Below, piece by piece: positions 1 to 6,561 of a stretch of 20,347 nt of DNA. The notes beneath the pieces were generated by a model that saw only the letters and a list, made by a program, of their open reading frames with translations, ran no database searches and was not told where the DNA came from. Source of the stretch: an uncultured Gemmatimonadota bacterium (lineage in GTDB: Bacteria; Gemmatimonadota; Gemmatimonadetes; Gemmatimonadales; Gemmatimonadaceae); contig CAMLIT010000083.1 in assembly GCA_946480295.1 (NCBI GenBank), positions 1 through 20,347 of the forward strand, given 5' to 3'. Position 1 is the first letter of the stretch, and every line of letters starts with the position of its first letter. The translations under genes were made by a program, and so were the position numbers.

Positions 1-708
1 GAGCGCGTCCCACAGCGGCAGCAGGTCGGGCGCGGTCCGCTCGACCGCCGCGCGCTGCCGCGCGACGGTGCCCGCGTCGCCGCGCGCGATCGGTCCCGTG
101 AGCGCCGCCCCGGCGCCGAGCCGGACCCAGTTCTCCACCGACGCGCGGACGAGCGGCGCGAGCTGCTCGCGCGTCACTCCCGCCTCGCGCGCGAGCCGCT
201 CCGCGGCGCCCTCGAGGGCGACGAGGTAGTTCGACGCGACCGACGCCGCGGCGTGGTAGACGTCGCGGCACTCGTCAGGCACCGCGAGCGGCGTCATGCC
301 GAGCGAGTCGGCGAGGGCGGCCGCGATCCCGAGCGCGCGCGGCGTGCTGCCGGCGATCGCGCAGGCGGCGCCGGCGAACGCCGCGTCGGCGCCGCTCACG
401 GCGAGGAGCGGGTGCATCGAGAAGCGTTCGTGCGGCTCCAGCGGCGCGAGCGTTGTCGCGCCGGAGCAGTGGCCGACGAGGCGCCCCGGACGGATCGTCC
501 GCGCCGCGTCGGCGATCGCGTCGTCGGGCACGGCGAGGAGCACGATGTCCGCGTCGGCGCCGTCGACGCCGCGGCCGAGCGGGCCGGCGACGGCGAGGCC
601 GCGCTCGCGCAGCGCGCGCGCGAGGGCCGTGCCGAGCCGTCCGCGGCCGACCACGTCCAGGCGCACGCCACTCAGGGGCTCGCGTTCAATGGTGTCCGCC
701 ACGCCCAT
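1..708 (-). CDS. Rossmann-like/DUF2520 oxidoreductase-like protein (3' end beyond window)
   Basis: The reading frame stays open from the ATG at 708 to the window edge (236 codons), so the carboxyl end, perhaps 50 residues, is missing. An amino-terminal Rossmann dinucleotide-binding fold is indicated by a beta strand followed by GRGRLG at residues 21-26. The stretch DIVLLAVPDDAIADAA then resembles the second part of F420/NADP-type and pyrroline-5-carboxylate reductase folds. Further on, HCSGATTL, FSMHPLLA and YHAAASVASNYLVAL match what I know of the DUF2520 helical domain. The family is annotated as a putative NAD(P)-binding oxidoreductase; its substrate is unknown. In many genomes it lies near pantothenate genes, but no such neighbour is visible here. 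The gene is divergent from the TonB-plug gene at 862. No strong Shine-Dalgarno precedes the ATG. Confidence 0.85.
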   Translation of the reverse strand, partial: MGVADTIEREPLSGVRLDVVGRGRLGTALARALRERGLAVAGPLGRGVDGADADIVLLAVPDDAIADAARTIRPGRLVGHCSGATTLAPLEPHERFSMHPLLAVSGADAAFAGAACAIAGSTPRALGIAAALADSLGMTPLAVPDECRDVYHAAASVASNYLVALEGAAERLAREAGVTREQLAPLVRASVENWVRLGAGAALTGPIARGDAGTVARQRAAVERTAPDLLPLWDAL

Positions 709-760
709 AAGCTAGCCGCTCGTGCCCGCCTGGGACGACGCGGCCCGGCCGGAATTCGTG

Positions 761-790
761 TTGAGGGAACGCATACCCCGGACATAGGTT
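761..790 (+). promoter_or_regulatory. Putative sigma70-type promoter for the TonB-plug gene
   Basis: TTGAGG at 761-766 is followed after 18 bp by TAGGTT at 785-790, an acceptable -35/-10 pair in an otherwise very GC-rich divergent gap. It would give a leader of about 65 nt before the ATG at 862. This rests on motif resemblance only. Confidence 0.35.
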
Positions 791-820
791 ATGAATAGCG
801 TCTCCCACAAGACCGGACAC

Positions 821-840
821 GGCCGGCAGCGAAGCCGGCC
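821..840 (+). other. Small hairpin in the 5' leader of the TonB-plug gene
   Basis: GGCCGGC (821-827) and GCCGGCC (834-840) form a perfect 7-bp stem with a 6-nt loop. It lies about 20 nt before the start codon. It could affect translation, but it has no U tract and may be chance in GC-rich DNA. Confidence 0.3.
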
Positions 841-861
841 ACGTCACCTGGAATCCAATCG

Positions 862-2367
862 ATGCCTCTTTCCAACCGCATCGCGGCCTCGCTGACCGCG
901 TCCATGCGTGCTGCCGCGATCCTGCCAGCCCTGCTGCTCTTCGGCCACGTCGGCACCGCCTCCGCCCAGGCGACCACGAAGCCGAGCGCGCCGCCGGCCG
1001 CGCAGACCGCCGGCCAGCCTGCCGCGGCCAGCGCGTTCGTCACCATCAAGGGCACGGTCCTCGACAGCATCCACGGGACCGCGCTGTCGGGTGCCCTGGT
1101 CCGGGTGGACTCCAGCGGCCGGGAGCACCTCACCGATGCCAGCGGCGTCTATGAGATCGACAGCGTGCCCCCGGGTCCGCACCGGCTCATCGTCATCCAC
1201 CCGCTGCTGGACACGCTCGGCGTCTCGCTCGTGACGCCGGTGCTGACGTTCGCCCCCGGCGAGGTGCGCGAGATCGACCTCGCCGTGCCCACCTCCGAGC
1301 GGCTCGTCGGCCTGTTCTGCGCGCCGGCGTGGCGCGCCCGCGGACCGGCGGCGCTCATCGGCTTCGTCCGCGACGCCGACACCGAGGCGCCGGCGACGGG
1401 CGCGAAGGTCTCTCTGCTCTGGTACGAGTCGGATCCGCTCGGCCTCACGAAGACGCCGCGCGTGCGCGAGGCGACGCCGGGACCGGATGGCCATTACCGG
1501 ATCTGCGGCCTGCCGGCGACGATGAGCGGCAAGGTCCAGGTCTTCCGCGGCGGGATCAGCTCGGGCGAGGTTCCGGTCGAGGTGAAGGACGGCTTCCTCG
1601 CGCTGCGCAGCATGAGCGTGGCCTCCGCGGCGAACGTGCAGATCGCGAAGGGGAAGCCCGACTCCACGGGGAAGCCGGCCCCGAAGATCGTGCGCGGCAA
1701 GGCGCGGGTCTCCGGACGCATCCTCAACAAGGCCGGCCAGCCGGTGGTCGGCGCGCGCGTGAGCATCGAGGGGATCGCGGCGGCGGCGATCACGAAGTCG
1801 AACGGCGACTTCACCCTCGACAGCCTGCCGTCGGGGACGCAGACGCTCGAGGTGCGCAAGCTCGGCTACTCCGTCACCGAGCACCCGGTGGAGCTCTCCG
1901 CGGCGACCCCGCAGCGCGTCACCATCCACATGTCCGATTTCGTTCCGACCCTCGAGACGGTGCGCGTCGAGGCGCGCCGCGACAAGAATCTGTTCGACGT
2001 GGGATTCACGGAGCGGCAGAAGACGGGGATGGGCTACTACCTCACGCGCGACAAGCTGAACACGAACGCCCTTCGCCTCACGGACGCGCTGCGCACGATC
2101 CCCGGCATCAGCATCCAGCAGGACGCGAGCGGCCAGAGCTACGTGACGTCGTCGCGCGGCCCGGGCGGGTGCGTCAACATCTTCGTGGACGGCTCCCCGT
2201 GGCCGCAGATGAACCCGGGCGATCTCGACTCCTTCGTCCGGGCGGACGAGCTGGGAGCGATCGAGTCCTACAGCCCGTCGACGGTGCCGGCGCAGTTCAC
2301 GACCGCGGGGACGAGCAGCTGCCAGACGCTCGTCATCTGGACGGAGCGGCGCCTCGAGCGCAAGTGA
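862..2367 (+). CDS. Secreted carboxypeptidase-regulatory/TonB-plug protein without a beta barrel
   Basis: This 501-residue protein starts with a signal peptide (hydrophobic core about 18-30, likely cleavage after ASA near residue 35). Three beta-sandwich units of the CarboxypepD_reg type follow at about 60-140, 162-245 and 280-356. The first and third carry the G-x-V/I-x-D/N…G-x-P/A-L/V-x-GA-x-V core and a G-x-F/Y-x-L/I-DS-L/V-P turn. Residues about 370-495 look like a TonB-receptor plug: LTDALRTIPGISIQ, then a GGCVNIFVDG segment and an end in AGTSSCQTLVIWT. The roughly 500-700-residue outer-membrane barrel of a real receptor is absent and the gene simply stops. It probably acts in the periplasm or at the outer membrane; its partner and substrate are unknown. 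The start at 862 gives the longer signal peptide; the ATG at 904 is an alternative. Neither has a clear Shine-Dalgarno. Confidence 0.85.
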   Translation: MPLSNRIAASLTASMRAAAILPALLLFGHVGTASAQATTKPSAPPAAQTAGQPAAASAFVTIKGTVLDSIHGTALSGALVRVDSSGREHLTDASGVYEIDSVPPGPHRLIVIHPLLDTLGVSLVTPVLTFAPGEVREIDLAVPTSERLVGLFCAPAWRARGPAALIGFVRDADTEAPATGAKVSLLWYESDPLGLTKTPRVREATPGPDGHYRICGLPATMSGKVQVFRGGISSGEVPVEVKDGFLALRSMSVASAANVQIAKGKPDSTGKPAPKIVRGKARVSGRILNKAGQPVVGARVSIEGIAAAAITKSNGDFTLDSLPSGTQTLEVRKLGYSVTEHPVELSAATPQRVTIHMSDFVPTLETVRVEARRDKNLFDVGFTERQKTGMGYYLTRDKLNTNALRLTDALRTIPGISIQQDASGQSYVTSSRGPGGCVNIFVDGSPWPQMNPGDLDSFVRADELGAIESYSPSTVPAQFTTAGTSSCQTLVIWTERRLERK

Positions 2368-2371
2368 TACC

Positions 2372-2376
2372 GGAGG
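2372..2376 (+). promoter_or_regulatory. Ribosome binding site deciding the GTG start at 2384
   Basis: GGAGG lies 7 nt before GTG 2384 and only 5 nt after the stop codon of the TonB-plug gene. It supports a GTG start for the zinc-finger protein and co-transcription with the upstream gene. Confidence 0.6.
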
Positions 2377-2383
2377 CCGCGTC

Positions 2384-2614
2384 GTGGTCCGTCCCTTCCG
2401 CGTGTTCCAGCAGACCGAGATGGCGACGGAGTGCGACGCGTGCGGCCGTCGCTTCGATCTCGTGACGGGCGGGGTGTGCGTGCAGTGCCGGCGCGTGCTG
2501 TGCGCCGCGCACCTGCACGGCTCCTTCCTGCGGCGGCTGCTCGTGGACCTCGGCGCCGCGCCGCGGTGCGTGCAGTGCCGGGCGGGGGTGGCCGTGAAGC
2601 CGCCCTCGCCGTGA
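2384..2614 (+). CDS. Small zinc-finger protein with an eight-ligand cross-brace pattern
   Basis: This 76-residue protein has cysteines and a histidine spaced C17-x2-C20, C32-x2-C35, C40-x2-H43 and C62-x2-C65, enough for two zinc ions. The first six ligands, with phenylalanine and leucine between them, resemble an AN1-type finger; the full set of eight resembles RING/FYVE-type cross-brace fingers. The amino end (about 1-14) is outside the finger and there is no signal peptide, so it should be cytoplasmic. It starts with GTG behind a good GGAGG and lies 16 nt after the TonB-plug gene, so the two probably share a transcript. Codon use is strongly G/C at the third position, as expected of a real gene here. 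Its target is unknown; DNA, RNA or protein binding are all possible. Confidence 0.7.
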   Translation: MVRPFRVFQQTEMATECDACGRRFDLVTGGVCVQCRRVLCAAHLHGSFLRRLLVDLGAAPRCVQCRAGVAVKPPSP

Positions 2615-2624
2615 CCGGTCGCGA

Positions 2625-2849
2625 CTAGTCCTCGTACCGCTCGCCGCGCCGGAGCTCCTCCGCCTCGGCGAGCGTCGGCTCGCCCACCTCGTCGAGGTGC
2701 GTGCCCGCGCGCTCGCGCGTCCGGGTCTGCTGCTCCTGGCTCGAGCCGTAGCTGTTCACCGTCGCGTCCTGGGCCCGGTAGTCGCGCCCGCGGATCTCCT
2801 TCTCGTCGCCCTCGCTCCGGCCGAGGTGTTCCTTCTGGCGTTCGCTCAT
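2625..2849 (-). CDS. Small hydrophilic protein of unknown function
   Basis: The ATG at 2849 is preceded by GAGGG about 7 nt upstream, which is why I prefer it to the in-frame start near 3047. The 74-residue product is almost entirely charged or polar (many Glu, Arg, Gln, Asp), with no hydrophobic core, no signal peptide and no cysteine. Such a composition suggests an intrinsically disordered or stress-type protein, but I recognise no family. It is transcribed away from ybjQ, and the 126-bp gap between them holds the ybjQ promoter. The frame could be chance in GC-rich DNA; the ribosome binding site and its clean position in the gap argue for a gene. Confidence 0.5.
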   Translation of the reverse strand: MSERQKEHLGRSEGDEKEIRGRDYRAQDATVNSYGSSQEQQTRTRERAGTHLDEVGEPTLAEAEELRRGERYED

Positions 2850-2920
2850 CGGCGCCCTCGCTGCTGGTGTCGGACAGGTGGTTCGGATCGCGGATGCGCG
2901 CTCGCAACATGCGCACCAAT

Positions 2921-2949
2921 TTGTCCCGGGAAGACGCGGGACCGATAAT
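2921..2949 (+). promoter_or_regulatory. Putative sigma70-type promoter for the YbjQ-family gene
   Basis: TTGTCC (2921-2926), 17 bp, then GATAAT (2944-2949) is the best vegetative promoter match seen in the window. The expected start of transcription is about 20 nt before ATG 2976. Confidence 0.55.
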
Positions 2950-2975
2950 GCAGCCGACCCCAACCGAGAGCGCCC

Positions 2976-3341
2976 ATGCCAGAATCCGCCGGGACCCAGT
3001 TCCTGACCACCACGGCCAACAGCCTCGAGGGCTACCGGATCATGCACACCTTCGGCGTCGTGCGCGGGATCAAGGTCCGCTCGCGCTCGATCGTCGGGAA
3101 CATTGGCGTGAAGTTCCAGCAGATCTTCGGCGGCGACATCACCCTCCTCACCTCGTTATGCGAGCACGCGCGGGCGGACGCGTTCGAGCTGGCGGTGAGC
3201 AACGCGGCGGCGCTCGGCGCCAACGCCCTCGTCGCCGTCCGCTACGACGCCACCGAGGTGATGTCGGGTGTCTCGGAGGTGCTGTGCTACGGCACGGCGG
3301 TGCGCGTCGCGCCGGACCGCGGGGCTACAGCAGCGCCTTGA
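2976..3341 (+). CDS. YbjQ/UPF0145 family protein
   Basis: This 121-residue protein matches the YbjQ (UPF0145, 'putative heavy-metal-binding') family in order. [21 protein letters not shown] corresponds to the family's amino-terminal strand and GVV-x-G turn, with [16 protein letters not shown] after it. The helix holds the [15 protein letters not shown] motif, and the protein ends in the conserved Y-GTAVRV strand. The fold forms homo-oligomers; the metal-binding label is weakly supported and the cellular role is not known. There is no signal peptide. A good promoter lies just upstream, and a GAGAG-like sequence precedes the ATG. The last 17 bp overlap the tail of the convergent dehydratase gene, so its final residues (about 113-121) are probably not structurally important. 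Confidence 0.85.
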   Translation: MPESAGTQFLTTTANSLEGYRIMHTFGVVRGIKVRSRSIVGNIGVKFQQIFGGDITLLTSLCEHARADAFELAVSNAAALGANALVAVRYDATEVMSGVSEVLCYGTAVRVAPDRGATAAP

Positions 3342-4275
3342 GCGCGGCGAGGTCCACGTTGCCGCCGCTGACGATGCTCACGACGCGGCTCCCGCGCTCG
3401 AGGGGGAGCCGCCCGGCGAGCACCGCGGCGGTGGCGGCGGCGCCGGCGCCTTCGGCGAGCAGCTTGGCCGAGGCGAGCAGGTCGCGCATGGCGGCGACGA
3501 TCTCGTCGTCGGAGACGAGGACGACGTCGTCCACGTAGCTGCGAACGACGCGGAAGGGGAGCTCGCCCGCCATCGGCGCGGCGAGACCATCCGCCACCGT
3601 CTGCACCCGGTCGAGGTGCACGGGATGACCCTCGTCGAGGCTCCGGCGCATCGCCGGCGCGCCGGTGGGCTCGACGCCGAAGATGCGGACGTTGGGCCTG
3701 GCCTGGCGCACGGCGGTGGCCACGCCGGCGATGAGCCCACCCCCGCCGATCGGCACCACCACGGCGTTCACGTCCGGGAGCTGCTCGAGGATCTCGAGCC
3801 CCACCGTGCCCGCGCCGGCGCAGACGTCGGCATCGTCGAAGGGGTGCACGAACTCCATCCCCCGGCTCTGCGCGAGCTCCTGCGCGTGGGCGAACGCCTC
3901 CACGCTCGACGCGCCGTGCAGGACGACCTCCGCTCCGTACCCGCGGCTGGCGTCGACCTTCGCCCGCGACGCCGACTCGGGCATGACGACGGTGCAGCGG
4001 ACGCCCGCGGCGCGCGACGCCCAGGCCAGCGCCTGGGCATGATTGCCGGCCGAGACGGTGATGACCCCGCGCGCACGCGCCGCCGGATCGAGGCAGGCGA
4101 GCTTGTTCAGCGCTCCGCGCACCTTGAACGAGCCGGTCTTCTGCTGCGACTCGCACTTGAGGAAGAGATGTATGCCGGCGCGCTCGCCGAGGCGCGTCGC
4201 GCTCAGGAGCGGCGTGAGGTGGACGTGGCCGGCGACGCGCTCGTGCGCGAGTCGAACCGTGTCGAGACTGAGCAT
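3325..4275 (-). CDS. PLP-dependent threonine/serine dehydratase (or serine racemase)
   Basis: This 316-residue enzyme belongs to fold-type II PLP enzymes. Visible signatures are [10 protein letters not shown] with the Schiff-base lysine K51, SAGNHAQ (75-81) for substrate carboxylate binding, the GGGG-L phosphate loop at 177-181, E275 in EGAGAAA, and SGGN at 303-306, where serine contacts the cofactor ring nitrogen. The expected reaction is deamination of L-threonine to 2-oxobutanoate, or of serine to pyruvate. The length fits the catabolic/serine-racemase type: the ACT-like regulatory domain of biosynthetic IlvA is absent, so feedback control by isoleucine is unlikely. At 151-158 the family's AGQG is AGAG. 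The start follows the family's usual amino end (S-L-D-x-V-R-x-A). The 3' end overlaps ybjQ by 17 bp. Confidence 0.88.
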   Translation of the reverse strand: MLSLDTVRLAHERVAGHVHLTPLLSATRLGERAGIHLFLKCESQQKTGSFKVRGALNKLACLDPAARARGVITVSAGNHAQALAWASRAAGVRCTVVMPESASRAKVDASRGYGAEVVLHGASSVEAFAHAQELAQSRGMEFVHPFDDADVCAGAGTVGLEILEQLPDVNAVVVPIGGGGLIAGVATAVRQARPNVRIFGVEPTGAPAMRRSLDEGHPVHLDRVQTVADGLAAPMAGELPFRVVRSYVDDVVLVSDDEIVAAMRDLLASAKLLAEGAGAAATAAVLAGRLPLERGSRVVSIVSGGNVDLAALKALL

Positions 4276-4348
4276 CCGGAAGATCGTCTGGCGGATCCGG
4301 CCGGCGGAAACGTCACGGCCGCCGAGCCGTCTTTACCGAGGTCGCCGT

Positions 4349-4357
4349 AGCATATCA
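4349..4357 (-). promoter_or_regulatory. Possible extended -10 element for the dehydratase gene
   Basis: On the minus strand TGATATGCT reads as an extended -10 (TGn plus TATGCT) about 75 nt before the ATG at 4275. No convincing -35 is present. It sits in the short divergent gap shared with the small membrane protein gene. Confidence 0.3.
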
Positions 4358-4393
4358 CAACCGCGCCGTTCGTCCACCCCGACAGCAGCCCTC

Positions 4394-4636
4394 GTGAGCC
4401 CGCGGTTCCGCCCCGGTCGCGTCGTCCGTTCCACGCTCGCCCTCCTCGCGTTCATCTTCCTGCCGTACGCCTGCTGGTCCCTCTGGACGAGCTGGCGGCG
4501 GTACTGGCCGAACGCCCTGGGCCTCGCCATCGTGTCCGTGGTCTTCCTCCGGCTCGCGACCGATCGCCGTCCCGGCTCGTGGATCTCGGTCGTCGACGAC
4601 ATCGGCGGCCCCGCGAACCCGGACGCTCCCGACTGA
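4394..4636 (+). CDS. Small membrane protein of unknown function
   Basis: This 80-residue reading frame from GTG 4394 has a basic amino end, one hydrophobic segment at about 14-31 (LALLAFIFLPYACWSLW) and a second at about 41-54 (LGLAIVSVVFLRL), with a polar acidic tail. The Arg-Arg-Tyr loop between them suggests a two-helix hairpin in the inner membrane. No clear ribosome binding site is present and other in-frame starts exist upstream, inside the divergent dehydratase gene, so the start is uncertain. The stop is 17 bp before the propeller-protein gene, which suggests one transcript. I recognise no family. Confidence 0.5.
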   Translation: MSPRFRPGRVVRSTLALLAFIFLPYACWSLWTSWRRYWPNALGLAIVSVVFLRLATDRRPGSWISVVDDIGGPANPDAPD

Positions 4637-4653
4637 CCCCTCGCCCGCCCGCC

Positions 4654-5730
4654 ATGCGCCTCGTCCTCCCCATCACCGCCGCCTGCTGCTTCATCTCCGC
4701 CACCGCCGCCGCCCAGTGGCTGCCGCAGCGGAGCGGCACGACGGCGGAGCTGCGCGGCCTGAGCGTGGTCGACGGGAGCGTCGCCTGGGCGAGCGGCACG
4801 CACGGCCAGGTGCTGCACACGACCGACGGCGGACGGCACTGGACGGTGGACAGCGTGCCGGGCGCCGGCGCGCTCGACTTCCGCGACGTGCAGGGCGCGA
4901 GCGCCCGCTCGGCGTGGGCGATGAGCTCCGGCGACGCCGACAAGGCACAGGCCTGGATCTATCACACCACGAGCGGCGGCGCGCGCTGGACGCCGCAGTA
5001 CACGACGCGCATGGCGGGCGTCTTCCTCGACGCCATCGCGTTCTGGGACGCCAGGCACGGGATCGCGATGGGCGACCCGGTGGGCGGGCGCTTCTTCCTG
5101 CTCGAGACGAGCGACGGCGGCCGGAGCTGGACCCGCATCCCGCCCGATCGGATTCCGCCGTCGCTGCCGGGCGAGGCGGCGTTCGCGGCGAGCGGGACCT
5201 GCCTCGCCGTCCAGGGGAGCGGCGATGTGTGGATCGCGACGGGCGGCGGGCCGAAGGCGCGCGTCTTCCGCTCCACGAACCGCGGCCGGACGTGGACGGT
5301 GGCGGACGTGCCGGTGCAGGCGGGCGACGCCTCGACGGGGCTGTTCTCCGTCGCCTTCCGCGACGCGCGCCACGGGGTCGCCGTCGGGGGCGACTACCGC
5401 AGGCCAAACGAGCCGACGGCGAACGTGGCGGTGACGTACGACGGCGGCCGGAGCTGGCGGCGCGCGCGCACGATGCCGACCGGCTACATGTCCGCGGTGG
5501 CGTACGTCCCCGGGACGCGCGCGACCTTCGTCGCCGTCGGCCTCGCCGGCACCGCGCTCTCCACCGACGACGGGAGCACGTGGACGATGATGGACTCGGT
5601 GCCGTACAACAGCGTCGCGTTTGGCCGCTCGGGCGCGGGGTGGGCCGCGGGTCCGCGCGGCCGCATCGCGAAGTGGGTCGGCGCGCGCGGGTCTGTCCGG
5701 CACCAGACAGATATTCACTCCCATTTCTGA
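4654..5730 (+). CDS. Secreted Ycf48/BNR-repeat beta-propeller protein
   Basis: This 358-residue protein has a signal peptide (about 1-20, ending TAAAQ) and repeated Asp-box/BNR motifs. Examples are TTDGGRHWT, TTSGGARWT, TSDGGRSWT, STNRGRTWT, TYDGGRSWR and STDDGSTWT, spaced roughly 40-60 residues apart as blades of a propeller. The second half of each unit often has D-A-R-H-G-x-A-x-G (residues about 130-140 and 235-245), as in photosystem II assembly factor Ycf48-like proteins. Non-photosynthetic bacteria carry many of these, often annotated 'oxidoreductase' or 'glycosyl hydrolase' without evidence. It probably binds a protein or carbohydrate partner outside the cytoplasmic membrane. The ATG at 4654 was chosen because it begins the signal peptide. 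It follows the small membrane protein gene by 17 bp. Confidence 0.85.
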   Translation: MRLVLPITAACCFISATAAAQWLPQRSGTTAELRGLSVVDGSVAWASGTHGQVLHTTDGGRHWTVDSVPGAGALDFRDVQGASARSAWAMSSGDADKAQAWIYHTTSGGARWTPQYTTRMAGVFLDAIAFWDARHGIAMGDPVGGRFFLLETSDGGRSWTRIPPDRIPPSLPGEAAFAASGTCLAVQGSGDVWIATGGGPKARVFRSTNRGRTWTVADVPVQAGDASTGLFSVAFRDARHGVAVGGDYRRPNEPTANVAVTYDGGRSWRRARTMPTGYMSAVAYVPGTRATFVAVGLAGTALSTDDGSTWTMMDSVPYNSVAFGRSGAGWAAGPRGRIAKWVGARGSVRHQTDIHSHF

Positions 5731-5870
5731 TGCGCGCCGCGCTGCCTGACGCTGCCTAGCGAGATACCCTCTGGCGTGATACGGCTGATCACATAGCTTT
5801 CCCGTGGGCGGTGGGGATCACGGGTGACGCAGCGACCCACGCGCGAGTCCATGCTCGCGACGTCAAGACC

Positions 5871-5876
5871 AAGGAG
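5871..5876 (+). promoter_or_regulatory. Strong ribosome binding site for the AP2-like gene
   Basis: AAGGAG lies 5 nt before ATG 5882. It is one of the few textbook Shine-Dalgarno sites in the window and fixes the start. The preceding 140 bp after the propeller gene hold no gene that I can see. Confidence 0.65.
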
Positions 5877-5881
5877 ACTCG

Positions 5882-6160
5882 ATGCCCCGGCCAACGCGGC
5901 GCGGACTACCCCCCGGAATCAGCCGGATCGATCACGAAGGCAGTCGGACGCACGGCTACTTCGTTCGGGTAGGCTACCGGAAGACGGCGCGCGGATGGCG
6001 GCCCCGCGCCAGCGCGTTCTTCGGCGATGCGTCGCATGGCGGCAAGCCATCGGCGCTGAAGGCGGCGGAGCGGTGGTTGAAGAAGACGCGCAAGGAGCTC
6101 GACGGCGCGAAGAAGCCGGCGAAGTCGGCGACGAAGAAGTCGGCGGGCAGCCGCGCCTGA
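5882..6160 (+). CDS. AP2/ERF-like DNA-binding protein with a histone H1-like tail
   Basis: This 92-residue basic protein has two parts. Residues about 11-72 resemble the AP2 DNA-binding fold found in bacteria and phages: a G-I-S-R-I opening strand, GYFVRV, then W-R-x-R-A-x-A-F-F-GDASHGGKPSALKAAERW, where the last part forms the helix packed on the sheet. Residues about 73-92 are a low-complexity Lys/Ala/Ser tail with KKPAK and KKSAG repeats, like histone H1 carboxyl tails. This suggests non-specific or auxiliary DNA binding, perhaps nucleoid-associated. Free AP2 proteins in bacteria are often linked to homing endonucleases or integrases, but no nuclease motif is present here. Translation should be efficient given the upstream AAGGAG, and a strong terminator follows at 6216. 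Confidence 0.7.
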   Translation: MPRPTRRGLPPGISRIDHEGSRTHGYFVRVGYRKTARGWRPRASAFFGDASHGGKPSALKAAERWLKKTRKELDGAKKPAKSATKKSAGSRA

Positions 6161-6215
6161 GCGCGAGCGCTTCGTCCCGAAGCACGCACGCGCGAGACCG
6201 CGGGACGGAAAAGAG

Positions 6216-6260
6216 AGAAGCCCCTCAGGTGCGGCACGCCGCAGCCTGAGGGGCTTCTTC
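6216..6260. terminator. Strong Rho-independent terminator, probably bidirectional
   Basis: A 14-bp perfect stem (6216-6229 with 6245-6258) continues, after one bulged G at 6244, into five more pairs (6230-6234 with 6239-6243) closed by a CACG loop. The plus-strand tail is CTTCTTCC. On the minus strand the hairpin is followed by TCTCTTTT, so it can also stop transcription coming from the right. It closes the AP2-like gene 55 bp after its stop. Confidence 0.85.
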
Positions 6261-6402
6261 CGCTGGCGGGATTCGATCGGTTGGTTCGACGCCACGGCGT
6301 GCGTGGCCTGATCGACTTCCCTATCCCTTGTCGTACGGTCCCGACGCAGGTGCTCCGGGTTACCTCGGAGCGGTTCGATTGTGACCAGCGACCCCACAAT
6401 CG

Positions 6403-6428
6403 CTTGCCGTCGTCGAACCGACGGCAAG
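6403..6428. other. 10-bp stem-loop in the intergenic region
   Basis: CTTGCCGTCG (6403-6412) pairs perfectly with CGACGGCAAG (6419-6428) around the loop TCGAAC. No run of T follows on either strand, so it is not a standard intrinsic terminator. It is the strongest of the three successive hairpins here. Confidence 0.5.
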
Positions 6429-6534
6429 GTGCCTTCCGACAGCGTCCCGTCGGCCGGCGTCACGTCCGGGGTGTTGACCGTGTTGCCCGAACGCGGGAGC
6501 AATGTTCGCCCGCGCGCTCGATCCGTCAATCGAG

Positions 6535-6552
6535 AAAATTTCCCGAACCGGG
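6535..6552 (-). terminator. Possible weak terminator of the DUF4382 gene
   Basis: On the minus strand, about 10 nt after the stop, a short CCCG-GTT-CGGG hairpin is followed by AAATTTTC. The stem is only 4 bp, so it is weak; the stronger bidirectional terminator at 6216-6260 may be the real end point. Confidence 0.25.
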
Positions 6553-6561
6553 CAGCCTCGA

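Larger units (their letters stand above)
6261..6561. other. Non-coding region with a chain of hairpins
   Basis: No reading frame here shows the G/C third-position bias of the neighbouring genes, and base composition is visibly less GC-rich. Consecutive inverted repeats are present: 6352-6357 with 6366-6371, 6377-6383 with 6395-6401, and 6403-6412 with 6419-6428 (10 bp, 6-nt loop). A competing pair, CGGTTCGA at 6371-6378 with TCGAACCG at 6413-6420, would exclude some of these. It could be a small RNA, a long 3' untranslated region of the DUF4382 gene, or a regulatory leader. I match it to no known RNA family. Confidence 0.45.

Noticed and set aside
844..2919. Long open frame on the minus strand (691 codons) opposite the TonB-plug and zinc-finger genes
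   Set aside because: Composition is Arg/Ala-rich without hydrophobic cores, and it spans two well-supported plus-strand genes.
5801..5824. CCCGTG/CACGGG inverted repeat after the propeller gene as a terminator
   Set aside because: Only a 6-bp stem with a 12-nt loop and no T run; not convincing.
6261..6561. A tRNA suggested by GGTTCGA-like T-arm sequences
   Set aside because: No acceptor stem, anticodon arm or conserved D-arm positions can be drawn around these sequences.
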